Source: Chrysopilus asiliformis (Eukaryota; Arthropoda; Insecta; Diptera; Rhagionidae). From it: a stretch of 64,000 nucleotides of DNA. Both the position numbers and the translations under genes were made by a program. Every line of letters starts with the position of its first letter. Position 1 is the stretch's first letter. The notes under the pieces were generated by a model, which searched no databases, was not told the origin of the DNA, and was given only the letters and a program-made list of their open reading frames with translations. Below, piece by piece: positions 21,095 through 33,347 of this stretch. The stretch is taken from positions 63,094,744-63,158,743 of the forward strand of contig OZ035961.1 in assembly GCA_964034945.1 (NCBI GenBank), in the 5' to 3' direction.

Positions 21095-23805
21095 GGGAAA
21101 AAATGTTATCCTTACAGGACCTCCCGTTTCGAATTTTGAAATTCCAACTTCAGATTCGTGATAAGCAACCCTGAAAACCTCCCAAAGACTGTTTTTGCGA
21201 GAAAAATTGGAAAAAGGACATTTCCGGTATCCTTACAGGACCTTCCGTTTAGTCTTTGAAAAATCGACCACCGGATTCGCGATCAGCGACCTCGAAAACC
21301 CCTTAGTGGCAATTGTTTCAAGAAAAATTGGAAAAGGACATTTGCAGGATTTTTCGGTTAGAATTTTGAAATTCCAACACCGGATTCGTGATCAGCGACC
21401 CCGAAAACCCCCTAATGACGATTTTTCCGGGGAAAAACCGGAAAAAGGATATTTATCCTTGCAGGATCTTTCGTTTCGAATTTTGAAAATCTAATATCGG
21501 ATTCGTGATCAGCGACCTCAAAAACCCTTTACTGCAAATTTTTCCGGGGAGAAATGGGAAAAAGGATATTTTCATAATCCTTACAGGACCTTCCGTTTCG
21601 AATTTTGAAAATCTAATACCGGATTCGTGATCAGCGACCCCAAAAACCCTATAATGCAAATTTTTCCGGGGAGAAATAGGAAAAAGGATATTTTCATTAT
21701 CCTTACAGGACCTTCCGTTTCGAATTTTTAAAATCTAATACCGGATTCGTGATCACGAACCCCAAAAACCCCATAATGGCAAGTTTTCCGGAGAAAAACG
21801 GGAAAAAGGATATTTGTTATCCTTACAGGACCTTCCGTTTCGAATTTTGAAAATCTAATATCGGATTCGTGATCAGCGATTCCAAACATAATGCCAATTT
21901 TCCCGGGGAATAATGGGAAAAAGGATATTTGTGTTATCCTTACAGAACCTTTCGTTTCAAATTTTGAAAGTCTAATACCGGATTCGTAATCAGCGACCTC
22001 AAAAACCCTATAATGCAAATTTTTCCTGGGAGAAATGGGAAAAAGGATATTTTCATTATCCTTACAGGACCTTCCGTGTCGAATTTTGAAAATCTAATAC
22101 CGGATTCGTGATCAGCGACCCCAAAAACCCCTTTATACCGATTTTTCCGGGGAGAAATGGGAAAAAGGATATTTGCGTTATCCTTACAGGACCTTCTGTT
22201 TAGAAATTTGAAAATCTAATACCGCATTCGTGATCAGCGATCCCAAAAAACCCCTTATGCCGATTTTCCCGGGGAAAAACGGGAAAAAGGATATTTATCC
22301 TTACAGGATTTTTCGTTTCGAATTTTGAAAATCTAATATCGGATTCGTGATCAGCGATCCCAAACATAATGCCAATTTTCCCGGGAAAAATTGGCAAAAA
22401 GGATATTTGCGTTATCCTTACAGGACCTTCCGTTTCGAATTTTGAAAATCTAATACCGGATTCGTGATCAGCGACCCCAAAAACCCTATAATGCAAATTT
22501 TTCCGGGGAGAAATGGGAAAAAGGATATTTTCATTATCCTTACAGGATCTTTCGTTTCGAATTTTGAAAATTTAATATCGGATTCGTGATCAGCGACCCC
22601 AAAAACCCTATAATGCAAATTTTTCCGGGGAGAAATGGGAAAAAGGATATTTTCATTATCCTTACAGGATCTTTCGTTTCGAATTTTGAAAATTTAATAT
22701 CGGATTCGTGATCAGCGACCTCAAAAACCCTATACTGCAAATTTTTCCGGGGAGAAATGGGAAAAAGGATATTTTCATTATCCTTACAGGACCTTCCGTT
22801 TCGAATTTTGAAAATCTAATACCGGATTCGTGATCAGCGACCCCAAAAACCCTATAATGCAAATTTTTCCGGGGAGAAATAGGAAAAAGGATATTTTCAT
22901 TATCCTTACAGGACCTTCCGTTTCGAATTTTGAAAATCTAATACCGGATTCGTGATCAGCGACCCCAAAAACCCTATAATGCCAATTTTTCCGGGGAGAA
23001 ATGGGAAAAAGGATATTTTCATTATCCCTACAGGACCTTCCGTTTCGAATTTTGAAAATCTAATACCGGATTCGTGATCAGCGACCCCAAAAACCCCATA
23101 ATGGCAATTTTTCCGGAGAAAAATGGGAAAAAGGATATTTGCGTTATCCTTACAGGACCTTCCGTTTCGAATTTTGAAATTCCAACACCGGATTCGTGAT
23201 CAACGACCCCAAAAACCCCATAATGGCAATTTTTCCGGAGAAAAATTGGAAAAAGGATATTTGCGTTATTCTTACAGGACCTTCCGTTTCGAATTTTGAA
23301 AATCTAATACCGGATTCGTGATCTGCGACCCCAAAAACCCCATTATGCCGATTTTTCCGAGGAAAACCGGAAAAAGGATATATATCCTTACAGGACCTTT
23401 CGTTTCGAATTTTGCAAATCTAATATCGATCTAATATCGAATTCATGATCAGCGACCCCAAAAACCCCATAATACCAATTTCTCCGGAGAAAATTGGAAA
23501 AAGGACATTTGCGTTATCCTTACAGGACTTTACGGTTAGAATTTTGAAATTCCAACACCGGATTCGTGATCAGCGACCCCAAAAACCCCATAATGGCAAT
23601 TTTTCCGGAGAAAAATGGGAAAAAGGATATTTGCGTTATCCTTACAGGACCTTCCGTTTCGAATTTTGAAATTCCAACACCGGATTCGTGATCAACGACC
23701 CCAAAAACCCCATAATGGCAATTTTTCCGGAGAAAAATTGGAAAAAGGATATTTGCGTTATCCTTACAGGACCTTCCGTTTCGAATTTTAAAATCTAACA
23801 TAGCT
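21095..23805 (+). repeat. 122-bp satellite, forward array (~23 units)
   Basis: Units contain CCTTACAGGACCTTCCGTTT, GAATTTTGAAAATCTAATAC, GGATTCGTGATCAGCGACCC and a G/C-rich TTTTTCCGGGGA, then AAAAAGGATATTT. In the central units the period is exactly 122 bp (for example starts near 22420, 22542, 22664, 22786). End units are more diverged and vary by a few bp. Because 122 is not a multiple of 3, the long peptides readable through it (repeated VFGVADHESGIRFSKFETE) are frame-limited and not evidence of a gene. Confidence 0.95.
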
Positions 23806-24094
23806 AAAAACCTGCTCCTGGCAACGCAGATCATTTTGCAAAAAACCGCGTCAAAATCGGTCCAGTAGTTTTTGAGTTTTGTAATCTCAAACGGACAGAC
23901 AAACAGACAGACAGACAGACAAACATCCATTTTTTAAAAGCTTTTATTTAGCTTGCCTTCGTGTCTGTCTGTCTGTTTGTTTGTCTGTCAGATCAAATCT
24001 TGCAACCCAATTTTGTCCCACTTCCACTTGTCCGATTGACTTGAAATTTTGCACACTTATATAAGTCCGATGACAATACAATATTTTCACTACT
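23806..24094. repeat. Junction between the two inverted satellite arrays, with GACA microsatellites
   Basis: Contains ...AGTAGTTTTTGAGTTTTGTAA, then a (GACA)n/(AAACAGAC) tract (23890-23925), then its near reverse complement TGTCTGTCTGTCTGTTTG (23963-23990). This makes the array junction itself palindromic around ~23945. Confidence 0.8.
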
Positions 24095-24480
24095 TCGTCC
24101 TTGTAAGGATAACGGAAGGTCCTGTAAGGATAACGTGATTATCCTTTTCTCCAAATTTTCCGGAAAAAAATCTATTCTGGGGGTTTTTGGGGTCGCTGAA
24201 TCCGAATCTGTCATTAAAAAGTCAGTAAGGATAACGGAAGGTCCTGTAAGGATAACGTGATTATCCTTTTCTCCAAATTTTCCGGAAAAAAATCTATTCT
24301 GGGGGTTTTTGGGGTCACTGAATCCGAATCTGTCATTAAAAAGTCAGTAAGGATAACGGAAGGTCCTGTAAGGATAACGTGATTATCCCTTTCTCCAAAT
24401 TTTCCGGGAAAAATCTATTCTGGGGGTTTTTGGGGTCGCTGAATACGATTCTCAAGTTAAAAAGCCTGTAAGGACATCTC
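24095..24480 (-). repeat. 122-bp satellite, variant subfamily (3 units, reverse)
   Basis: Three units start GGAAGGTCCTGTAAGG at 24114, 24236 and 24358 (122 bp apart), inverted relative to the first array. They share CTATTCTGGGGGTTTTTGGG and differ from the main reverse array in the distal half. Confidence 0.9.
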
Positions 24481-24529
24481 AAATGTAAGGATATATATTC
24501 GAAGACTAAAAAGAACAAAATAAAAAAAA

Positions 24530-24790
24530 TAAAATTTTTTTTTTTAAAAAAAGCTTTTATTAAAAAAGAATGCACTAAAAAGAGAAAAATAATTTTCTGG
24601 ACGCTGTGTATCACAAATATAAAAGCTTTTAAAAAGCGAGATAAAGCATAAAACAATAAAATAAAAATTTATCTCGCTTTTAAAAAGCTTTTATATTTGT
24701 GATACACAGCGTCCAGAAAATTATTTTTTTCTTTTTAGTGCATTCTTTTTTAATAAAAGCTTTTTTTAAAAAAAATTTTTTAATTTTTTT
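24530..24790. repeat. Long hairpin within the satellite region
   Basis: Arms of about 120 bp are near-perfect reverse complements around ~24660: AAAAAGCTTTTATTAAAAAA... and ...TTTTTTAATAAAAGCTTTTT. Both contain a TGCACTAAAAAG/CTTTTTAGTGCA motif that recurs in the hairpins at 26891-27247 and, with GCACTAAAAAG, at 47303-47930. Confidence 0.85.
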
Positions 24791-24954
24791 TTATACACTT
24801 TCTATTAAGTTGGATTGTCGCGACCTACCTACCTGGCTGGCTATGTGTCTATCTCTGGAATCTTTGGAACCTTATATCTCCGAAACTATGCAACCTAGGA
24901 AGATGAAATTTTGTCATCTTGCGTAGTTCCGGTGACAGTTCAATATGTTTACTA

Positions 24955-26815
24955 CTCCATCCTTGTAAGGATAATGGAAGGTCCTGTAAGGATAACGCAA
25001 ATATCCTTTTTCCCATTTTTTCCGGGAAAAACTGGCACCAGGGGGTTTTCGGGGTCGCTGATCACGAATTCGGTGTTAGATTTTCAAAATTCAAAACGGA
25101 AGGTCCTGTAAGGATAACGCAAGTATTCTTTTTCCCATTTTTCCCGGGAAAAACTGGCACCAGGGGGTTTTCGGGGTCGCTGATCACGAATTCGGTGTTA
25201 GATTTTCAAAATTCAAAACGGAAGGTCCTGTAAGGATAACGCAAATATCCTTTTTCCCATTTTTCTCCGGAAAAATTGCCATTATGGGGTTTTCGGGGTC
25301 GCTGATCACGAATTCGGTGTTAGATTTTCAAAATTCAAAACGGAAGGTCCTGTAAGGATAACGCAAATATCCTTTTTCCCATTTCTCCCGGGAAAAACTG
25401 GCACCAGGGGGTTTTCGGGGTCGCTGATCACGAATTCGGTGTTAGATTTTCAAAATTCAAAACGGAAGGTCCTGTAAGGATAACGCAAATATCCTTTTTC
25501 CCATTTTTCCCGGGAAAAACTGGCACTAGGGGGTTTTCGGGGTCGCTGATCACGAATTCGGTGTTAGATTTTCAAAATTCAAAACGGAAGGTCCTGTAAG
25601 GATAACGCAAATATCCTTTTTCCCATTTTTCCCGGGAAAAACTGGCATCAGGGGGTTTTCGGGGTCGCTGATCACGAATTCGGTGTTAGATTTTCAAAAT
25701 TCAAAACGGAAGGTCCTGTAAGGATAATGCAAATATCCTTTTTCCCATTTCTCCCGGGAAAAACTGGCACCAGGGGGTTTTCGGGGTCGCTGATCACGAA
25801 TTCGGTGTTAGATTTTCAAAATTCAAAACGGAAGGTCCTGTAAGGATAACGCAAGTATTCTTTTTCCCATTTTTCCCGGGAAAAACTGGCACCAGGGGGT
25901 TTTCGGGGTCGCTGATCACGAATTCGGTGTTAGATTTTCAAAATTCAAAACGGAAGGTCCTGTAAGGATAACGCAAATATCCTTTTTCCCATTTTTCTCC
26001 GGAAAAATTACCATTATGGGGTTTTCGGGGACGCTGATCACGAATTCGGTGTTAGATTTTCAAAATTCAAAACGGAAGGTCCTGTAAGGATAACGCAAAT
26101 ATCCTTTTTCCCATTTTTCCCAGGAAAAACTGGCATCAGGGGGTTTTCGGAGTCGCTGATCACGAATTCGGTGTTAGATTTTCAAAATTCAAAACGGAAG
26201 GTCCTGTAAGGATGACGCACATATCCTTTTCCCCATTTTTTCCGGGAAAAACTGGCATCAGGCCGTTTTAGGGGTCGCTGATCACGAATTCGGTGTTAGA
26301 TTTTCAAAATTCGAAACGGAAGGTCCTGTAAGGATAATGCAAATATCCTTTTTCCCATTTCTCCCGGGAAAAACTGGCACCAGGGGGTTTTCGGGGTCGC
26401 TGATCACGAATTCGGTGTTAGATTTTCAAAATTCAAAACGGAAGGTCCTGTAAGGATAACGCAAATATCTTTTTTCCCATTTTTCCCTGGAAAAACTGGC
26501 ATCAGGGGGTTTTCGGAGTCGCTGATCACGAATTCGGTGTTAGATTTTCAAAATTCAAAACGGAAGGTCCTGTAAGGATGACGCACATATCCTTTTCCCC
26601 ATTTTTCCCGGGAAAAACTGGCATCAGGCCGTTTTAGGGGTCGCTGATCACGAATTTGGTGTTAGATTTTCAAAATTCAAAACGGAAGGTCCTGTAAGGA
26701 TGACGCACATATCCTTTTCCCATTTTTCCGGGGAAAATTTGCATTAGGGGGTTTTTGGGGTCGCTGAATCCGATTCTGACATTTGAAATTCTGTAAGGAT
26801 AACGGAATGTCCTGC
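24955..26815 (-). repeat. 122-bp satellite, reverse array (~16 units)
   Basis: Units start GGAAGGTCCTGTAAGGATAA at 24976, 25098, 25220, 25342, 25464 and so on, at exact 122-bp spacing, in reverse orientation to 21095-23805. Units are highly similar (GGGGTCGCTGATCACGAATT, TTTTCCCGGGAAAAACTGGC). Some end units are variants (GGCCGTTTTAGGGG at 26268 and 26626). Confidence 0.95.
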
Positions 26816-26890
26816 AAAGATAACGTGAGTTTCCTTTTGCTCAAATTTCCCGCGAAAGATCTTTTCTGGAGGTTTTTGGTAGGCTAATTC

Positions 26891-27247
26891 AAGACTAAAA
26901 AGTATAAAATAAAAAAAACACTTTAAAAAACAAGTTTTATAACCTTATACACTTTCAAAATGCACTAAAAAGTAAAAAACAAGTTTAAAGTTTCACAAAA
27001 AAATGTTTTTATAAATTACGTGTTGTTATGAAAATATAAAGTGTGTGACGTTGCATTTGCTCTTGAATCTGTAATAGCGGTTTCATACTGTGCAACGCAG
27101 CACACTTTATATTTTCACAACAACACGTAATTTATAAAAACATTTTTTTGTGAAACTTTAAACTTGTTTTTTACTTTTTAGTGCATTTTGAAAGTGTATA
27201 AGGTTATAAAACTTGTTTTTTAAAGTGTTTTTTTTTATTTTAAGTCT
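26891..27247. repeat. Long hairpin closing the satellite region
   Basis: Arms of about 155 bp, from AAGACTAAAAAG (26891) to AAGTCTT (27247), are reverse complements with a ~50-bp unique loop (27045-27095). Includes the shared motif TGCACTAAAAAG. Confidence 0.85.
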
Positions 27248-27249
27248 TT

Positions 27250-27434
27250 GCAGCGTTCCGATCTCTGTTGAGTCATCGTCGTTCTCAACAGCCCAATCCA
27301 ATCCAATATTGAGAGCTTTGATCGCCTCAGTTTGGTTGATAAATTTTTTCAAAGTAAAAATTTCGTCATCCTCACTTTCCTAACAATCGTCTTCATCTAC
27401 ACTAAAATCTTCAACGAGATCTGGAATATCATTT
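27250..27434 (-). pseudogene. Tigger/pogo (jerky-like) transposase C-terminal fragment
   Basis: Minus-strand reading: IPDLVEDFSVDEDDC, stop, ESEDDEIFTLKKF, NQTEAIKALNIGLDWAVEND then TEIGTLQRLK. This matches the acidic tail plus EALxALDxALxWxExN-type helix that ends pogo/Tigger/jerky transposases. One in-frame stop. The right side is cut by the hAT-c terminus at 27443 and the left by the hairpin. Confidence 0.65.
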
Positions 27435-27665
27435 GTCCAAGCTAGGGGTTGCATTACCGGTAACCGGTTTTACCGGCCTATTTTATTACCGAAATTACCG
27501 GTAAATTAAAAAAAAATACCGGTAATTTCGGTAATTCTTTTCTAAATGTTTTAATGAAGTAGATAGATAGATAATATGAATGGAGCCGATGTAATCAACC
27601 CCTAAGCACTTAGACCAACAGTTGGGTCCATTGTGCTTTGTTGTGGAGATCTGGCTATTACTAGC

Positions 27666-30600
27666 TTACTCATGTAAGAATCTTCTGGATCCACTAATGA
27701 AGCTGTAAATTTTATTCGGAGGGATCTTACCGATGTCCAGTGGTTTTGAGAAGCGGCTGCCAAAGGTGTTTAGTCTGCGGTTTTGGAAGAAAGGACACAA
27801 GCAGAGATAGTGTTCTGCAGTTTCTTCCTCTGCGTCGCATAGGTTGCAAGAAGGGTCGCTCGAAAGCCTTATGTTGTGAAGGTGGTAGTTGAGTTTACTG
27901 TGACCCGTTAGTACGCTGACCAGCGGTCCAATACCAGTTCTCCCCAAACCTAGTACTTTTTTGGCCGTGGTTGGATTAGGTTCACAGCCAAACTTTTTAG
28001 CTTGTCGTCCAACAGTTTCATTTGCCCACCTCGTCTTGTGTTGCTGTCTGCTGTATATATGTATCATTGCTTTGATTGTTGCTACTGAGATTAGCAGCGA
28101 AGGAGCAGGTCCTACATGTATGATATCAGCACCCTGTCTTGCTAATTTGTCTGCTTCTTCATTGCCTTGGATGTTGCTGTGTCCTGGGACCCATATAAGG
28201 GATACAGTATTGTTACATGAAATCCTTTGAAGGTTAAGGAAGCATTCTTCCACAAGTTTTGATTTCATCTCTACAGAGTTCAACGCCATTAATACCGCTT
28301 GACTGTCTGAGAATATGTTGATCTCTTCGCCTATAGGATTGTTGTTACGAATTAGCATTGCGCAAGTGGAAATTGCTACTATTTCAGCTTGAAACACAGT
28401 AACATTTTTCCCCAGACGGATAGTTTCAGTAATATTATCGTATGCGGGTCTAGGATGAAAGACACCAGCACCCGCCACCTCACTTCTGAGTGATCCATCA
28501 GTAAACCAGCAGTTGCTTGTGAGAGGAATCATTTGACTGTTTCGATTCCATTCCTCTCTTGTTGGAAGAATCACCTTAAATTTCTTACCAAAGTGTAATT
28601 TTGCAGTATGATAATCAATAGGCATTTCTGCCTCTGGTATCTTATTCGTTAGGTCATTCCAGATAGAAATGTGAGATTTGCTGCAGTTGCTGGATTTCCT
28701 TTGACCAGTAATGCTGAGTCTAAAGGCACAGAGCATAGCTTGCTCCTTGATGAATAAATCCAGTGGTAATAGGTTTAAGATAACCTCCAACGCAGCTGTT
28801 GGGCACGATCTCATCGCACCAGTAATACTAATACACGCAAGTCTTTGGAGCTTATTGAGTTCGTTTTTGACAGAAGAAAGAGTTGTTCTTTTCCACCAGA
28901 TTATAGCACCATAGGATACCATTGGTCTGATTACAGCAGTGTATAACCAGAGTACAATCTTCGGAGATAATCCCCAGGTACGGGATACGGCTCTTTTACA
29001 TTGTACAAAGGCTGATATCGCTTTATTTACTTTGTTTGAGACATGTGATTTCCAATTGAGTTTTTTGTCGAAGATCACGCCTAGAAATTTGGCTTCATTG
29101 TATAGTTTCAGTTGAATACCCTTAAGATATGGCATTTTTAAATTGTCAATCTTACGTTTGTTTGTGAAAAGTACCGATTTGATTTTACTAGAGTTGATGG
29201 ATAGACCTATATTGTCACACCACACGGAAACTTTCGTGATGGCCTCTGCTAGAATTTCACCAAGAGTACTAAGGAACTTACCTGTAATAGATATATCATC
29301 GGCGTATCCTATTGTTAGAATGCCGGAAGAGTTTAATGCGTGTAGTAGTTCATCTACCACAAGACACCATAATAATGGAGATAAAACTCCACCCTGAGGA
29401 CAGCCTTTGACAGTCGAGATAGAAGCCTCATAGTCACCAATCTTCGTATTTATTTGTCTGCCGCGCAGCATATTGTAGATCCATCTTGTTATGGTTTGAT
29501 TTATACCTTTGGATCTAAGAGCTTCTCTTATGGCTTGAAAGGAGGTGTTGTCAAAGGCACCCTCAATATCAATAAAGGTGCTTAAGACAAACTCATTACA
29601 GGCCATACCTCTTTCAATGTGATATACCAGTTGATGAAGAGCTGCTTCAGTAGATTTGCCCTTTTGATAAGCAAACTGCATAGGATATAGAATCAACTTT
29701 GGTTGAAGCTCACTTCGCAGATGAACTTCCACCAGTCTTTCTAGGGTTTTTAGCAGAAAACTCATGAGACTAATCGGCCTATACGATTTGGCTAAATAGT
29801 AGGATTACTTACCAGCTTTTGGAATAAAAATTACTCTTACCTTGCCCCATGAACTTGGGATAAAGCCCGTTGCAATACAGGCTTTGTAGAGTTCCTGAAG
29901 GGGCGAAATTAATGAATCCATTCCTTTCTGCATATCAGCCGGATACATACCATCTGGGCCTGGAGATTTGAAAGGGGCGAAACTGTTTATAGCCCATGAG
30001 ATTTTTTCTCTTGTAGCAATTTTGTTGGCTGTCGCCCAATCAGCTGTAGCTCTGTCTATTTGAGATAAACTGGAATTATCTCGGAAAGGATAATGTCCAG
30101 GGAAATGTGTGTCAAGGAGGTGTATAGCTGCCTCCCTATCACTTGACGTGTAAATGCCTGACTCGATCTGGAAAGTAGTTGGTTGGTTGGTGGGGTCCTT
30201 AGCCAGGATTTTGTGAATTCTGGCAGCTTCAGGAACACCATCAACTTCACCGCAAAATTTTTTCCAGTGATTTCTTTTGGAGTTTCTTATGGGGAGATTA
30301 CTAAAAATGTTCCATTGTACTACTGTGTTAACTCTTTTGGCTTTATTAAATTGTTTGCGTAACGCTTGTCTTAGTTTTTGTAGATCAATGTTCCACCAGG
30401 TGGTTTTGTGATTCCCTCTGCTAGTAGATAATGGACATGCATTATGAAATTCCGTAACTATTGCTTCTTCGAGCTTTTTACTTTTTGTCTCAATGTTTTG
30501 GCAAGACAGTTCACCGAGCTCCCAGGAAGCAAGGGTTTGTTGCAGATTATTTGCAAATGCTACCCAATCTGTTTTCCTAGGATTTCTGAATGATATGGGT

Positions 30601-31304
30601 TTTGAAGTCTTGAGAGAAATTTTGAAAGAAATTGCCCTGTGATCCGACGCCAGAATGTGATTGGATACATGCCAGTCATCAATGCTGCTAAGGATATCAG
30701 GAGAGCAAAACGTAATGCCAATAATTTCTCGTCTGATTCTATTAATAAAAGTGGGCTCATGTCCCTTATTTAAAATTTCTAAATTTTCACTTTGGAGAAA
30801 TTCTAGAAGTGCAGTACCTCTGTTATTTGTATTACTGCTGTTCCACACTATGTTATGCGCATTGGAATCGCAGCCAGTTATTAAAGGCATCTTGTTAAGT
30901 TTGCAGTATTGGAGAATTTTATCCCATTCTTCCCCAGGAGGAGGGCGTATAGAATCGTATGGCAAGTACGCTGAAATAAGGACAGTCTGAGGTAGCGAAT
31001 CGCGAGTAGAACTCTTAAGTGCCACAGCCACCACATCCTTGTTACTGAGATGCGGTAGTGGGATGAAGTCCACATTCTTTTCGACCCAAATGCACGCTCT
31101 GGGTCTGTCAGTATTTGTTCCTACAATGATAGTTCCTAAGTTGTTCGGTAAACCGCGAACCTTTCCATTAAGATAGTAGGGTTCTTGGATGAGTGCTAAA
31201 AGTGTGTGTCCCTTGGCTAAACAACGGTTAAGTTCGGCCGTTGCTGCTTTGCCATGGTGCAAGTTTATTTGAAGAACTTCTACCTTTGCTTGATCCATAT
31301 TCAT
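27666..31304 (-). pseudogene. LINE ORF2: AP endonuclease, reverse transcriptase, RNase H (one stop)
   Basis: ATG at 31304; frame open to a single TAA at 29805-29807 (in IPKAGK-stop-SYYLAKSYRPISLMS), then open in the same frame to 27666; about 1,212 codons. Endonuclease: QEPYYLNG (~40), GCDSNAHNIVWNS (~145), SDHRAI (~220). IIGITFCS has G where LINE endonucleases normally carry D (IIDIT), a possible second defect. RT: RPISLMSFLLKTLERLV, FIDIEGAFDNTS, GCPQGGVLSPLLW and GYADDISI (catalytic ADD). RNase H: WFTDGS, FQAEIVAI, FSDSQAV, GNEEADKLARQ. A C-terminal CNLCDAEEETAEHYLCLCPFF gives a CCHC-like cluster. It performed target-primed reverse transcription of its own RNA. ORF1 lies directly upstream. 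Confidence 0.92.
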
Positions 31305-31312
31305 GATTAAGC

Positions 31313-32927
31313 TTAAGAGGTGTGAGTTCGAATGCTACCAATTGTAGAGCCCGAAAGCGTTTCTTGGTTGGTAGCTTGCGATACAGAGCCTTTGCCAGTT
31401 GCAGAGCCACCCTCAGAGGGCTTATCGCTCACCAGCGCTAGGCTCTGTCCTAAAATTGAACCTGTGGGGTTCTGTGAGTGGTCCTTATGGACCGGGTTGT
31501 TTGCTGTGTTTGTGGAGTCACAGCTCTCCATATCCTTGACTTCATTTGCAGCCTGAAATATAATGGGAATTGTTAATCGATCCTATAAAGTGGCCACGTT
31601 AGTTAACGCTGCCTGCATTGCATTACCTGATTTGGTCACTTCCGAGTAAGTAGCTGGTTTAGCCTCATTTGAGTTCGTAGCGGCTGCTGCCCTACGCATT
31701 TTGAAAACAGCTTCAGCCTCTGTTGTCAGAAATGTGATTTGACCCAGTAGGTAGAATGCTCTGTGCTGATTTGATTCCAAAATATCGTTAGAATCTTTGT
31801 CAACGCCGAAAACAAGGTGAACTCCGTTTTCATGTTCTCTGCGGCTATAGGTTCTCCATTTGTTTGTGGTCAAACCTGGGTTTTGACGTCTGATCCTATT
31901 GAGGAAAGTCGCTGTAGAGACATCATTTGTACCTCTGACGAAGACTGACAGTCTGATAGGTTTTGGCAGCCTATCGTAATCAACTATTTCGAGACTACCT
32001 TCGCCCCAAGGGCATGGCATTTTCTCTATGGTTGCCTGAAGCCAGTCACGAGTCGGTTTATCTTGGCAGTTGACTACGAAGATATCCCTGATCAGACCGT
32101 AGCTAGCGAATTTTAGAGGAGTAAAAACTCCATCGCTATCCTCACAGTCGATGTAGTCGGCCACAGCAGAAGTTATATTGTCTTTCAGCATTTTGGCCTG
32201 TTCTTGGGAAATCTGCATGGACGCATTTTGGTGGATAATGGCAGCCCTGAACTCGCTGGAGGTCACTGCCTTAGAATAGGACGGCGCCAAATAGCTCATT
32301 CTTGGTACCTTCTCCACCGCTTTGCTGTCCTTCGGAGTACCTCCCGGAGATCTACTCCTTTTGTTGGAAAAACCTACCGTACTGACCGAAGTGGATCCTT
32401 TATTTAGGTCTCCACCATGGTCTTTGGATGCAATGGTTCCTTTAACTAGGTCGCCATCGCTTTCTAACGATGTGATGGTTCCTTACTTTAGGTCACCACC
32501 ACCTACTTTTGACACGGTAGCTCCTAATTTGAGGTCGCCACCATCAAAAGCCAGTTTAGCGCAGTTAAATTCCGTGCGCTCTTTCCTGCTGAAAAATTTT
32601 TTTTTTAGAAGGAATTGATTTTTCGACGCACATCGGACCACCCTTTTTTGTTCCAGTGGTTGTTGACTTCGCTAAGTTGACGTTATTCCCCGAAGCGCTA
32701 GATGTCGCCACTGGATCAGTCTTTGAAGATTTGTGCCCCTCATTGATAGATGGCGCTGTTGTCGGCTGGGGGGACAATGAATCAGGAGCTTTCGCTGGTC
32801 CTTGGGGCTCACGACTTAGCTGGGGCGGGATCCGACTTACCGAATTCCTCGGCGCGAAGATCAATTCTTCTTCTAATTCGTCCTCCAATAAGATGAGTTC
32901 GTCCTCGGTGTCCATATTACACTGCAC
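31313..32927 (-). pseudogene. LINE ORF1, DUF4780-like RNA-binding protein, frameshifted
   Basis: Begins MQCNMDTEDELILLEDELEE at 32927 and runs in one frame to 32565. A shift near the A-run at ~32600 leads into the frame with LAFDGGDLKLG and a short GGDLK-x-G repeat block (~32400-32550, one TAA at the second unit). The main domain (31583-32317) includes FASYGLIRDIFVVNCQDKP, DYDRLPKPIRLSVFVRGTND and RREHENGVHLVFGVD, matching the DUF4780/RRM-like ORF1 of LOA elements. After a TAG at 31583, an overlapping frame (31552-31313) probably encodes the original C-terminus. The product would package LINE RNA. This copy needs at least two frame changes and a stop repair, so it is dead. Confidence 0.8.
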
Positions 32928-33347
32928 AAACTGTGATCACTGCCGGTAATATTAATGCACGGAAATGAATGAACCACTTGAGACCGAAATTGCTTGATTT
33001 AGGAGTCACTCGTTAAAGATATTATTAAAACACTTGTAGCGTGTGACGCACTGATATAAAATTTTTATTTGATTATTTTAATTTTATTTAAGAAAATAAA
33101 TTTTACGCGGGAAAGCAAACTTTCCAGGTAAACGGAGTTGCCAGATCCACATTTAAGTCTGAAGTAACTTTTGATGTGATTTTTTGATAATTAAAAAATG
33201 TTGAAATCGTAAAATCTTTTGTAAAAACCTTAATTATCAAAAAAGCCCAATCTTTACAAGCTTTCCGAATGTAAGAGTAAGCTGAAGTATACTTCTAGTA
33301 GGTACATGTACATAAGTAAATGATAAAATATGTAATATACAGTATAC

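Larger units (their letters stand above)
27562..33159 (-). mobile_element. LOA-clade LINE, near full length, TSD TGAAGTA
   Basis: A 5.6-kb non-LTR retrotransposon on the minus strand, flanked by TGAAGTA at 27555-27561 and 33160-33166. Removing it restores hAT-c continuity. It has a 5' UTR (~32928-33159), ORF1 (DUF4780-like), ORF2 (APE endonuclease, RT, RNase H) and a ~100-bp 3' UTR ending in a (TATC)n tail. ORF1 type and the RNase H point to the LOA clade. Confidence 0.9.
27443..33347 (-). mobile_element. hAT-c copy 1, split by LINE and truncated by gypsy
   Basis: Starts TAGGGGTTGCATTACCGGTA, the reverse complement of the right end of hAT-c copy 2 (39102). The terminal ~115 bp (repeated TTACCGGTA) reach 27561, where the LINE sits. 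Homology to copy 2 resumes at 33160 (GAAGTAACTTTTGATG...) and runs to 33347, where the gypsy LTR begins. The rest of this hAT is not present beyond the gypsy. No transposase. Confidence 0.8.

Noticed and set aside
21195..25233. Repeated open frames in the satellite (VFGVADHESGIRFSKFETE and relatives)
   Set aside because: The unit is 122 bp, so the frame changes in every unit and each frame ends within two units; long peptides arise because the unit has few stops.
27961..29397. Plus-strand frames over the LINE
   Set aside because: They are antisense shadows of ORF2, whose domains are clear on the minus strand.
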